A DNA stretch of 64,000 nt from Gavia stellata (GCF_030936135.1 NC_082606.1:4721255-4785254); one strand, 5' to 3'. Numbered from the stretch's first letter, positions 1-9,900 are shown. Made by a program: numbers and translations. Notes: generated from the letters alone by a model not told the origin.

Positions 1-1115
1 CATTTTAACTTTATTTAAGTCTAGATCTACCTAAGCTCTATTTCAGATAACAAACCCCTACTATTCTGTTCGCTAAATTTTGAAGCGCTTGAAACAATTT
101 TAAAAAGTTAATGGAGTTGGTACTTATTCACAACAAGCAACAGCATGTTTGAAAGTAACATAGCAAACAAGAACAAGAGAATTACATTTCTCTTTTGTCT
201 GGCTATGCTTCTGAAGTGCAATGGTACTTTACTACAAAACTCATTTTTAGACACCTACTACCTTTATGATAGAACCTTGCTATGCAAACAATGCTCATGC
301 TATACATTAGCACCTTAGGATGTATTATTACTCCTCTTACAAAGCCAGCCATTTCTGAAGCTCACAGCATTTTACAAAAATATTCTTGTTGCTCTTACAT
401 AGATAAGTGCACCTGAAGTACAAAACTGAGAGGACAACATTTATATAACACAGTACTATATAAATCTTCCTGACTTTGCTTGCTGAGCGTAAGTTCCCTC
501 ATTTTTGTTATTAATATCACAATTCCCTTTTTTAATTATCTCACTTCTTGATAAATATATAGTTAATGAGTCAGCAAAACAGCTTAAATTTAATATTTGC
601 AAAGTGCTGAAGGACTGCCCTTTTAGCTATGCCATACTCAAATCACAAAGAAAGTTAATATCCTAAGAGATTTCTTTTTAAATATATGTATTATTCATGG
701 ATTCAGTTGCATTACATTACTTGTGGAGTAAGCAGTATTTAATCTTTAGTTATCTCAAGCAAGAATTCTATGTATTTCAATGAACCATCAGCCATCTGGC
801 TACCGCCAAAATGTCACCACTTCCATTTGTGTTTTGGCTCTTATCCTCTAACGTGTTCCTTGTCGGCCAACAGCATCAGCCTCACCAACCTGCACTAAAA
901 CCAGGGCACCCTATGGAACAACTCCTATCCTTGCGTCACATGTAATTATCATGAGGAATCTACTGGATAGCAGAAGCAGTGCACAGGTTTCTATTGGGAA
1001 AAACAGATACTTCAGTATCAAAAGGCTAAGTGCTATTTATTTTCAAGCCAAAGAATGGTACATACAACTCTGAGCTTACACAGATTATTTCGGAGTTTCT
1101 GGCACACACACTTAC
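1..1115 (-). other. IREB2 intron 3 (partial)
   Basis: AT-rich sequence with no exon, CpG island or clear repeat. The next expected IREB2 exon (GIPAMVDFAAMRE-like) is not found here, so it lies beyond base 1. Confidence 0.85.
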
Positions 1116-4100
1116 GTAAAGTCTTGAAGAACAACTCTGGCAGGACAGAAGGGCACTTCAACATTACTCTGTTTTGTTTTCCAGTCCAAGATGTTCATAG
1201 CATCTGTTTCTTTCACTAAGAAGCCATCACAGTTACGGATACTGGATTCAAACAGCACTCGTATGGAGTAAGGCAGAGTATCTAGGGTAAAGCAAAGTAA
1301 CTGACTTAATTAGCGCAACACCTTCAGCTTATGTATTTTTAAATTACAATCTCACATTTCTAAAGAATTCCCCTTTGCTAGGGATTGGAAGGATGAGAGC
1401 TACAGGAGCCTGCTTTTCCAGTTGCCTTTGGGTTTGACGGTCATTACTCAATATGGAACATTGAGTTGCATAATGTATACATTGCAGAAGATGAGTTATA
1501 TATGGGATTTGACCGGAAGATACCAATGGCTTGACCGCACTGTGTTACAGCAGTGACATTTAAGAAGGTATGCTATGCTGGCAGGAGAGAGATGCAAGGA
1601 ATCTAGAGCTGGGATTACTGATCAGAGTGAGTGAAAAGCAACAACAATTATAACATTCAAAAATATTTTTTTCACTGTAAATTTCACCACTTCATTACTT
1701 GAGATACTAAGCCAAAAGCATCCAGTGCCAGAATATAGATTTTTTTTAAATAAACAATGATATGAAGACCAGAAACTATTCTGCCATGTGCCCTAAAATT
1801 AAACACATTTCATAAAATATAAAGAATGGCATCTCACTAAATACAAGTTTAGTTAAGTTTGTTACTGATCTGGATTAAGGTATTGACTAGAAACAGCTTT
1901 CTGGCACAATAAAATTTAGGGAACCAGAAATGAGAAAGAAAAAAGTGGGAACAGAAAAAAAGAATCAGATATCACTATTCACTGCAAACAAACAAACAAA
2001 ACAAAAAAAAAAAAAAAAAAAAAAAATCAAGATTCATTCACATTTCTCCCCAAACCCCATTATTTTCAGCACCATTCAAGCAAGAAAATGACTTTATAAG
2101 AACAGTGAGAAATACAAAAAAAGTCAGTTGGAAGAAGAGGGTGAAACAATTAAGTTCAGGCTTTAACAAAAAAAAGTTAGATTTGGTGGTCTCAACCTAA
2201 TCCAGAGGTTTGTCCACAAACTATTAATATAGGATTTGCTGACTCTGTTCTCGTTGTGTGTCTTTGTCAGATATTATGCACTGTTGTATAATTAGACAAG
2301 TCACTCAAAATAATACAAGAATGTAATCAAAACCACATCTAATCAGCTGCAATGCCACCATTCACTTTATTTAAAAGCCAAGTTACCAGAAGAAAACTGG
2401 TTTGCTTTTTCTTGGATTACAAGTAATACACAGTGCATTCTCACAGTGATAAATCTAACTGTCTAACAGGCTGCTTAGCAGCCATCAGCTATGGAGGAGC
2501 GACTACTTCTCTCTATTAGGCGCTAGCAAGCTCACACCTCCAATATTGCGTATAGTTTTGGGCCTCCCAGGATACATGAGGTCTCAACAAATGAGATCAC
2601 ATCCAGCAAAGGGCCTTTAGGATGGTTATGGGGCTGCTGCCACCCGACACACAGGAGCAGTTGGGAGACCTGGGTTTGCTCCCCCTGAGAAGAGAAAGCT
2701 AAGGGAGCTAACTGTAGGAGTCCACACCTAATAGGAACCGCTGAGAAAGTGAGGCCTGACTTCCCAGAAGCGCACAGTGAAAGGACAAAGAAAAGCCACA
2801 ACGTGCAGGAAGGGACACTGTCACTGGACACAAGGAAAAAGAAGTTCACGGGGAGGGTGGTTAAGTACAGGATCAAGAGCGGCAGTGGAATCTCCATCCT
2901 TGCAGATTTGCAGAGCTCATTTGAGAAAGGCTCTCCAAGTTAGCTCTGGTCCCAGCAAGAGGCTGGACTAGATCTCCAGATGCCCCCTCTGCCCTAAATC
3001 ATTCTGAGCTCTTTCTAGCTACCATTTTCCCCATAACTGAATACTATTTTAAACACTAGAAAATCAGATTCTCCCTAGCAAATTGGCAAATAAATCAATT
3101 AACATTTACATTAACAAACAGGCATTTATGGTCAGATTATAGTCAGAAGCCCCAAGGCAGAGAGCAAACAGGTAAAGCCCAAAATTAATATTCTAGCAAC
3201 AAATGCAATGAGCAATTCCAGATGCTGGACTTGCTATCAGTGCTGTCCCACACTGTGCCTAGATTTTACTTAATGTCTTGCTAATATGTAGTTAATATGG
3301 GTTTCTAACTTCTGCACAGAAGTTTCTATTGGAAGACAAAGACAGTCTTAGTCTAGTCTATTTAGACTCCTTCTCTGAATATCTTCGGGAATATCCGCTG
3401 CTGCTCCAAGCTTTATGGCACATCTTGACAGAAAGTAGTATCCTCTGTTTACATTTCCACTCCTGTCATGGGGCTTTTCAAAAAACTGCTGTAGAACTGC
3501 CTGGTTTTGTTACTGTTACATTACTGCTTCTTCCTGGACAAAGCCACAAACAGAAGCATTCTACCTCCTCCTTATGTGCTTATCTGAAAGATTAGCTTCA
3601 TTATTACAAGTAGCAGAAATTTGCAAGAGCACACAGCTGTTGCACAAAATTTTCAGCAGCCATTGTGCACTAGCTCCCCTCTCTCCTCCCTTCAAACAAT
3701 AGGGAATGTAATTAGCACTTAGTCAAATATGGGTTTAAAGTGCAATACCCACTGGTAATTTTTTAGTTAAGAAACATGAATCATGAATTCTGTGAATATA
3801 GGAGATTAATTCAGACCTTACAAAACAGCAAAACTGAAAAAAATCCCAAATACCTTTAATATGTACCTCAGATAAGTATTTTCGGAGTTTAACACAAAAG
3901 CAAAGGGAGAGAATAATGAAAGTATGTTTTGATTACCTGCAAGAGAAAAGCCTGTTCCAGCCAATACTGACCTAGAGCTCTCTCCATCTGCCTGTATTCC
4001 TCTCCCCCATCACATGGCCACATACTTTTTTTTTTTTTTAAAGGCACACAGAGACCCAATAAAAATCTTTTGGGCACCTATCACTTACTGTTATATTACA

Positions 4101-6137
4101 TACTAATGACACACTGCGATTAAGCAATTGTTTGAACACCACAAAACCCCATCTTTCTGCAGCAATTGCAGTAGAAGCTATGTTGTAGTAAACACGCAGT
4201 CACCCACTATCTGAAGTTGCTGGCAAGGTGAAACTAGAACACCAAGAAGCAGTACAAAATTATAGTAAAAACTGTATTTGTTTTTGAAGTACTAGATAGC
4301 ACTTCTCTGTCTCTTCATTTTCTTCAAAAAGAGAAATTATTCTGATTTGGACTATTGCTGAGAACTCCAGCAACACCTATACTTTCTCCCTTATTGAAAA
4401 AAAGCTACATGAAGTATTACCCCCTACCAGCTTCATGAAGCAGCAACAGACTGGAAAATTATAAGCTTTCAAATACACCTATTAAGTATCCAGGTATTCC
4501 CGATTGCATCTCCTAACATTTTACAGCGGTAAGCGGCAGATGTTTACTGCTGGTACCACCCTAATTACAAACAACTAAAAATTATCATTACCATACTTGG
4601 CGCCTCCAAGCTTTGAGACATCGTAGAACTTCTTTTCTGGATAGTTTCCTAATGCTTCAATTACCGGCTGGTAAGGGCTTCCTGGGGGGGGAAAAAACAC
4701 AAGAAAAGAAGTTACAGGCACAAAAGAACGGAAGGCTTGAGCACTGACAGTCCTACTCCCAAGAACAGCTTTTTATTTCTGATTTTACCAAAACCAATGT
4801 TCCTCTAGGACTGTAAGTAAATCATAATATGGAAAGGTTTCTAAATGGATTGAGACACCTAATGATGTAGATGTGTGACTAAGATGACATTTAAAAGTAT
4901 CTGTAACACTAGCTATATACAGGTCATGCAGGTAATCAGCCTAGTCACACGCCTGAATAACGTTTGACCTTTATTGTCTCAGTTTACCATCTACAAAACA
5001 GGATAAATGCACCTCACCAACTCAGATAAGAGATATAGGTTTTAATATAGTAGAAAACATAAAGCATTAAGTGCCAGGCTAATGACGAGCACACAAGAGA
5101 CAAAAATAAACCTCATAACAGCTATTAGGTGGAGAGAATAAATAACTTCTTAAGAAGAGAAGTAGTGGTTCACAAAAAGAACGTTTGAATTCAATTGCCA
5201 GCAACTAAAGGGACAGTGCCAATGATACACTACTTGCTCAGGCCTGAAGAACTTCATATAGTAAGAGTTTAAGGAAATAAAATCTCCATTACAAACAGTG
5301 GGGGAAATGGTATTCGTTCGAACATCGCCGAGCCGCTCTGCGAGCACAAATACCAAACGTTGGATCTGCAGCAGAACACTTGCCCTTTGTTTGCTGCTTG
5401 CTTTGATCTTAATACGCTACCGTTACCCTTTCACTGCAAAGCAAATGCTACATCGTCAACGAAAACTGCGTCACTTGAACATCCAAACAATTACCATGAC
5501 CCCCCAGACTGAGCCGAGTAGCGTTTAGGCCTCAGCCCTTCGAGCAGGCACCTTTACGGGCACGACCTCCCTCGCTCGCCGCAGCGTTTGCGGCGGAGGG
5601 AACCGGAAAAGGGGCAAAAATGGTCGTCAGGAATAACGGGAGGGCCGGCGGGACGGGCTTACAGCCGCGGCCCGGCGCCCCGGGCAGCCGCCTGCGAGCG
5701 AGCGGGCCCCGCAGCCGGCCCCACCGCCGCCGAGAACAAAGCGCCTCCCGCGGCGGGGGCAGCCGCCGCCGGGGGCGGTAACGGGCCCGGGCGGGGGGCG
5801 GCGGGTGCCCCAGAGCCGGGGGGGGGGGGGGGGCCGCCCGCCGCCGGCCCGCGGCAGCGCTCCCGCACAAAGGGCCGCCGGCGGTCGTGCACCGGCGCCG
5901 GGAGGGAGGGGACAGCGGGGCAGGAGACGTGACCCGCCGCGCGCCGCCTCACACCGCCGGGGGCCGCGCTCGGGCCGGGCCGGCCCCGCTCTGCCGCCGG
6001 CCGGCGCGGAGGGAGCGAAGCGACAGCCCAGGCCGCGGGGGTCCCGCCAGGTGGGGTGGCGGCGACCCCCGAGGCCGGAGGCAGCCCCGCGGGCGGCGGC
6101 AAGCCGGCTCCCACTGACCTGGCCTGACAGGGTCCAT
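1..6137 (-). CDS. IREB2: IREB2 (iron regulatory protein 2), 5' part: exons 1-3, gene continues beyond base 1
   Basis: Seen: three minus-strand exons with GT/AG borders join in frame (19 + 90 + 166 nt) and encode the first 91 residues plus two bases of the next codon. The product begins [18 protein letters not shown]; residues 37-91 contain [34 protein letters not shown] and VVLQDF. Known: the [15 protein letters not shown] stretch is typical of IREB2, whereas cytosolic aconitase ACO1 reads differently here (ILHWN...). The protein is an aconitase-fold cytosolic RNA-binding protein that binds iron-responsive elements in ferritin, transferrin receptor and related mRNAs when iron is low, and is degraded when iron is replete. 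The IRP2-specific insertion and the rest of the aconitase domains lie outside the window. The start at 6137 has G at -3 and G at +4. The N-terminal residues differ from the mammalian form but the downstream match is strong. Confidence 0.95.
1116..1281 (-). CDS. IREB2: IREB2 exon 3 (166 nt)
   Basis: Acceptor CCCTAG ends at 1282; donor GTAAGTG begins at 1115. It encodes [21 protein letters not shown] and continues to VVLQDFT, the start of the aconitase N-terminal fold. It ends two bases into a threonine codon, so exon 4 (outside the window) must begin in phase 2. Confidence 0.96.
2003..2026 (+). repeat. A24 homopolymer
   Basis: An uninterrupted run of 24 A preceded by CAAACAAACAAAA. It could be the tail of an old retroelement, but no recognisable body precedes it, so I treat it as a simple repeat. 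Confidence 0.9.
2487..3010 (+). mobile_element. CR1 LINE, 3'-end fragment
   Basis: Seen in order: a CACCTCCA-ATATTGC block followed by TTTTGGGCCTCCCA (CR1: CACCTGGAGTACTGC...TTCTGGGCC), then GAAGAGAAAGCTAAGGGAG, then AAGAAGTTCACGGGGAGGGTGG, then GGAATCTCCATCCTTG, then GGCTGGACTAGATCTCCAG and a terminal CCCTAAATCATTCTGAG. These are the successive landmarks of the CR1 3' end (C-terminal ORF2 remnant and 3' UTR, ending in an ATTCTATG-like repeat). The copy is diverged with several indels and cannot encode protein. CR1 truncated at the 5' end is the dominant retrotransposon of birds; it is also common in crocodilians and turtles. Confidence 0.9.
4592..4681 (-). CDS. IREB2: IREB2 exon 2 (90 nt)
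   Basis: Bounded by a C-rich tract plus CAG acceptor (ending at 4682) and a GTAATG donor (4591-4586). It encodes [19 protein letters not shown] followed by [11 protein letters not shown]. The [10 protein letters not shown] block aligns with KKFFDVSKLG of mammalian IREB2 and more loosely with KKFFNLNKL of ACO1. Confidence 0.93.
4935..5085 (+). mobile_element. MIR-like (CORE-SINE) fragment
   Basis: The order of blocks follows MIR: TTTGACCTTTATTGTCTCAGTTTACCATCTACAAAACAGGATAAA (positions about 4965-5009; compare the MIR motif of TGACCTTGGGCAAGT, CTCAGTTTCC, ATCTGTAAAATGGGGATAA), then CACCTCACCAA, then AGCATTAAGTGCCAGGC (MIR: AGCGCTTAGAACAGTGCCTGGC). Heavily diverged, consistent with an ancient insertion. 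Confidence 0.6.
5818..5833 (+). repeat. G16 homopolymer
   Basis: Sixteen consecutive G on the plus strand inside the CpG island, about 290-320 bp into IREB2 intron 1. It is the template strand for IREB2. Such runs can form quadruplexes and are error-prone in sequencing, so the exact length is uncertain. Confidence 0.85.
6119..6137 (-). CDS. IREB2: IREB2 exon 1, coding part (19 nt)
   Basis: Encodes MDPVRP plus the first base of a glycine codon. It ends at a GTCAGT donor (6118-6113). It lies in the CpG island, as expected for a housekeeping first exon. An out-of-frame ATG sits 13 bases upstream at 6150-6148. Confidence 0.88.
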
Positions 6138-6207
6138 CGCTGGCGACCATATTAGCTCTGCGGGAGGGGAGCGGGGGGCCGGGGGGAGCTGGCCCGGGCG
6201 GGGCGGG

Positions 6208-6271
6208 CCCAGCTCTCGCGAGACTGCGCCCAGCGCCCCGCCTCCGCGGGCGCAGTCTCGCGAGAGCTGGG
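6208..6271. promoter_or_regulatory. Perfect 24-bp inverted repeat with two TCTCGCGAGA elements
   Basis: Arms 6208-6231 and 6248-6271 are exact reverse complements around a 16-bp spacer. Each arm contains the self-complementary TCTCGCGAGA (6214-6223 and 6256-6265) followed inward by CTGCGCCC. Known: this CGCG element is a strong activator motif of CpG-island promoters, reported as a site for BANP and, when methylated, ZBTB33/Kaiso. It lies 70-135 bp upstream of the IREB2 ATG, where the transcription start should be. Confidence 0.9.
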
Positions 6272-6300
6272 GACGCCTCACCCCGCCCAGGCCTCCCGCC

Positions 6301-6310
6301 CCTCGCGAGA
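6301..6310. promoter_or_regulatory. CGCG element, near-match (CCTCGCGAGA)
   Basis: One mismatch from TCTCGCGAGA; third member of the cluster upstream of IREB2. Confidence 0.6.
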
Positions 6311-6344
6311 CCTGCTGCGGCGCCGCGGAGAACAGGGCACGCGG

Positions 6345-6354
6345 TCTCGCGAGG
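6345..6354. promoter_or_regulatory. CGCG element, near-match (TCTCGCGAGG)
   Basis: One mismatch from TCTCGCGAGA; fourth member of the cluster. Confidence 0.6.
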
Positions 6355-6368
6355 CTTTGCGGAGTGGG

Positions 6369-6375
6369 CGGAAGT
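6369..6375 (+). promoter_or_regulatory. ETS/GABPA-like site CGGAAGT
   Basis: Exact CGGAAGT core between two CGCG elements; common partner motif in CpG-island promoters. Motif match only. Confidence 0.4.
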
Positions 6376-6399
6376 AGCCAAGTCAGGGAAGCCACCTGC

Positions 6400-6409
6400 T
6401 CTCGCGATA
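6400..6409. promoter_or_regulatory. CGCG element, near-match (TCTCGCGATA)
   Basis: One mismatch from TCTCGCGAGA; fifth member of the cluster, about 190 bp from the first. Confidence 0.55.
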
Positions 6410-6517
6410 CTTGGGAGGCCGGTGGCGAAGTCAGCGGGGGGGCGGAGCCGCCCTGCGGGGAAGCGCTTCGAGCTAGGCTCGCCTGCGGCCCCTGTGCGAG
6501 CGTGGCCGCGGGCACCG

Positions 6518-6556
6518 CCTATTGGCCGCCGCCCCGGGTACGTGCAGCCCCACGTG
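6518..6556. promoter_or_regulatory. Inverted CCAAT box and CACGTG E-box
   Basis: CCTATTGGCCG gives CCAAT on the minus strand (NF-Y type). CCCACGTGATG holds a CACGTG core (USF/MITF/TFE type). Both are motif matches in the island's right half and could serve IREB2 or a divergent transcript. Confidence 0.4.
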
Positions 6557-6999
6557 ATGTGGCTGCGGCTCGCGCGGCGGGGCGGCGCGGGGCGGGGCTT
6601 CAGTCGGCCCGTCCCGGCCTAACGGGCGGTGGGGAGCCGGGGCCTCCCGGTGCCCGCGAGCCTTGTCCGCCCGCCTGAGCGCAGGCTCGTGCCTGCGGGC
6701 CCGGGCGCCTGTCCGCAGCCCCTGGGCTCGGGCCCCCAGCGCATGGGCTGCAGGGGCCCAGGGAGGCCCGGGCCATGGCCATGGCGCCCCGCGTCAGCTG
6801 GCGAGGGCCTTGGCGGCAGCCCGCGCTGGCGCGGCCGGGCCTGCGGCGGTCGTGCCCTTCTCCCCGGCTGCACAACCCCTTCCCTCCCACCCGCAGCGAG
6901 CGGCCGCCCCAGCTGGAGCAGGCTGCAGCCCTGGCTGAGGGGCTCCTCCGGAGGCACGGGAGGCTTGCGCTGGGCTGAAGTAAAGCATTGCAGCAAGGC

Positions 7000-9900
7000 T
7001 CGAACGCTTTTCACCAGGGTAGCGTGGTCAGGCTGAGACTGAACGGCGGATACCTGTTTCCCTGAGCAGCGTTCACCAGAGTGCCCCGCAGACACACGGC
7101 ACCATTGCAGTGGCGCTCCAGGACTCGTGTTACATTGCTCTGTGCGGCAATTCGTCCTGTTCTTGCCTTCCACTGCTAAGATGGCACAGGATGGCCTTTA
7201 AGGAAATACACAAGTACTAGCAAACCTCCTTCCCAGCGGGGAGCATTAAAAGCCCCCAGGAGCTGATCCTGATGCATTAGCGTTACCACAGCCCACACTG
7301 GAAAGATGTATTGTCATCGTTCTGTCACACAGCCCAGCTTAACCTTGCTCTGATCTTAGCCTCTGATGCTGGATTTCTTTGGGAGGTTTTTTTCCTTTTC
7401 ACATTTTTCTTCTTTTCTTGCTTTCAAATGATGATCTTTTTTCCTAGCTGGATGATGGAATTTTATTTTTGTCTTGATCTTCAGTGCAGCGGTGGCAGCA
7501 CATGAGGTCACACTCACAGTGGTGAGCCAGTCAAGCAATACTAGTTTCTCCAGGCTATACGACCTAGATAGTATCTAGGGTTTAGACACTAGTGCAGCCA
7601 GAACTCATCACCAGGCTCAGGCAGCCAAGAAGATTACCAAAGAGATGTCTGTAACTTGGACTCTGATTGATCCATTTTCCCTTTTGCCTGCATCCCTTTT
7701 GACCTAAATTGCCATTGCCTTCCTGAACTGTGACAGAATGACTTGACACACTGATTGCAGAAGTTATACTGAAAACTGCATGAGCAACCATAATTCTGTC
7801 ATCTTTTTACCTGTCCTAGATTGCAGTGATGTCTGGTGTATCTTCAAGAAACCACAGGCGGAAGGAAGTAGATCGGTGGGAAGGAAAACGGTGGAGGATA
7901 TGGCCGAGATGTGTCTAGAGGAGCTCCCCCAGTTCAGTTGTGTAAAGCATGTTCAGGATGCCACAAGCTGTCTGCGTCTTTGACCAGATTATTGATGTGT
8001 GGCATCTTGTTTATAGCTTTTACCCTTGTTGGATCAGTGCAGTCATTTTTCACTGCAAAGCTCAGATGAGCAGCAAGGGCTGCAGCCTAATATCTTGGCG
8101 CAAAGGGCAGTTTTACCCTCTGCTCCCCAGCACATGCGGCTGCCTCACACGTGCATGCTGGCCACGCGTTTGCTCCCAGAGGACTTTGGCAGGAGTTTCT
8201 GGGGTCAGTGCTGGGATGTGCAGTGACGAGCAGATGAAGTGTTGGCAGACAAATGGTGGCAGCTTTGTCTCTTGACAAATTCAGATAAGATGCATCTCCA
8301 GGGACATTCTGCACCATCACTGACCCACTTGTTTTCTTTTGTGAAAGACACCTCTAGTCTCACAGGGCTGAGCCCTCAGCATGCCAGTAACAAAATGACT
8401 TCTGGTTATCTTCCACTGTTGGCTGAAGGCTGACTTCGGTGGGTCGGGTACATCCAGGGACAGGAATTCTAGGGAGCATGGAGTGCTTCTTGTTCACATG
8501 CTAAATCCTTTAGCACCAAATGTTACATATCAGACAGATTTTTGGAAAGCAAGTCCCATATATATTTGGTTTTAACACAATGTTTGGCCATGTGATGTTT
8601 GGCTTGTTATATTAATTTATACTGAAAAGTTTCTTTCTTTTTGGTTATTAGCACTTGGGCTACTCCACTGTTCTGCATACTGGGGGTTTTTGTGTGGTTC
8701 TTTTAGAATCATGGAGTCCTTTAAGGTGTTGTGTAACAGTCTAGGAAGAAAGATGTTTTTGCTGTTTCCAGAATGTTTTCTCAATTTCCCAGCTGTCATC
8801 CAACATCCTGAAATAAGTAAAATTCAAGGAAGAGCTTATGCAGAAGAAAACCGGAGATGGGTATTGCTGGTTTGTAATAAGAGCTGGCAGAAGCAGGGTA
8901 AACGGGAGGGTCTTAATAAAGAAGAGACTGTGAAGAGAAGGAATTACTTTGTGCTACTTCTGCGAAAGGCAGTCACTCCATAGAGAGAATTTCAGTATTC
9001 TTGTTCACCAGATTTCAGCCTTCAAACAGAGAAAGCAGTTTTATTGTGGAAAAAGCTGGTCTCGGGTCTGTGTTCCACAGCAGTACAATATAAAAGAGAG
9101 ACCATACCAAGACAGAAAGAGAGAACCCAATGTAATGCAAGACATTTTCTAGTGCCTTCCTTTTGTCTTCCTTTTTCTGTAAAGGTGGATGAAAGACAAT
9201 AGCAGGAACAACTGTCGAGACTGCGCCCAGCGCTAGCACTCAGGAAGTCGAAAAGTTTGTGTTAATCTCTTACAAGAGCTGCTATTTAGACAGATGTACA
9301 CAACTCTGAAACCCATCTGAAAGTCCCTCCCAGGCATTCAGCAGACTCTCAGTAAATCAGATGATAATGCTGTCTTGTAAATATCTAGAGATAGCACATG
9401 AACTGTCCTAAAGTTCAGGCTGGGTATAAGGAGAGGCTCAAGTTTCATGGAAGCTGCTTTTCAAAACTTACTTCTGGGGCTCAGTACATTTTACTGCTCC
9501 AGATGAAGAAGAGAGGTGTTTAAGATGATTTTTACTTGTGAGAGAAGTGCTAGCGTATGGGACCCTGCACAAATTGTGTTTGGGAGAACAACCTTGCTGC
9601 AAAGAGTTTATTAGTATCAAAAGGGAAATTCAGTAGAGTAAAAATGCTTACTTCTAAATAGATCATATAATAAAATAATAGGTTGGAGAACTTTTACTAT
9701 TCTGCAAACAGGCACCTCTTTTCAGGTTGCAGTACTGTTGGTCTTCCTGTATCATTAGGGAGCTTGAAAAAATGGCCTTTTCTGGTTACTCAGCAGAGTC
9801 TAAGTGTATGCAAAGTCTTTTCCCAGAGATGTCAGAAAGAAGAGGGACTATTTTGTGCTGATGGCAGACTAACTGGATTCTGAGTTGTGAGCATGAGGTC

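Larger units (their letters stand above)
1282..4591 (-). other. IREB2 intron 2
   Basis: 3310 bp intron between exons 2 and 3. It holds an A24 tract (2003-2026), preceded by short CAAA repeats, and a CR1 fragment (about 2487-3010) inserted antisense to the gene. No other element is recognised. Confidence 0.9.
4682..6118 (-). other. IREB2 intron 1
   Basis: 1437 bp. The exon 2-proximal half is AT-rich and includes a MIR-like fragment. The exon 1-proximal part (from about 5560) is CpG island with a G16 run at 5818-5833. Confidence 0.88.
5560..6990. promoter_or_regulatory. CpG island / IREB2 promoter region
   Basis: A dense CpG, G+C-rich block in an otherwise AT-rich window, covering IREB2 exon 1 and about 850 bp upstream of it. 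It has no TATA box near the start. It includes CGCG elements (6214-6409), an ETS-type CGGAAGT (6369-6375), an inverted CCAAT (ATTGG, 6521-6525), and an E-box CACGTG (6551-6556). This is a typical broad housekeeping promoter. The right half (6370-6990) has no known gene and may start a divergent transcript. Confidence 0.85.

Noticed and set aside
2003..2026. A24 run as the tail of a processed pseudogene
   Set aside because: No coding-like or mRNA-like sequence precedes it, and the CAAA units suggest simple slippage.
1116..6137. ACO1 instead of IREB2 as the gene identity
   Set aside because: Exon 3 carries [15 protein letters not shown] and the Asp at the exon 2/3 junction, both IREB2-like. 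ACO1 differs at these positions. Linkage to CRABP1 also fits IREB2.
5659..6381. Minus-strand open frame of 240 codons in the CpG island
   Set aside because: Composition is Ala/Pro/Arg/Gly only, as expected of GC-rich noise. It overlaps IREB2 exon 1 in the upstream-ATG frame and ignores the exon 1 donor.
6775..6978. Plus-strand 67-codon frame starting at a good-context ATGGCCATGGCG
   Set aside because: The start context is attractive and the position fits a divergent transcript, but there is no recognised domain, no convincing donor and no second exon. Kept only as a reason to test for divergent transcription.
6629..7036. Plus-strand open frame of 135 codons
   Set aside because: GC-rich low-complexity translation with no domain; overlapping frames on both strands are equally open.
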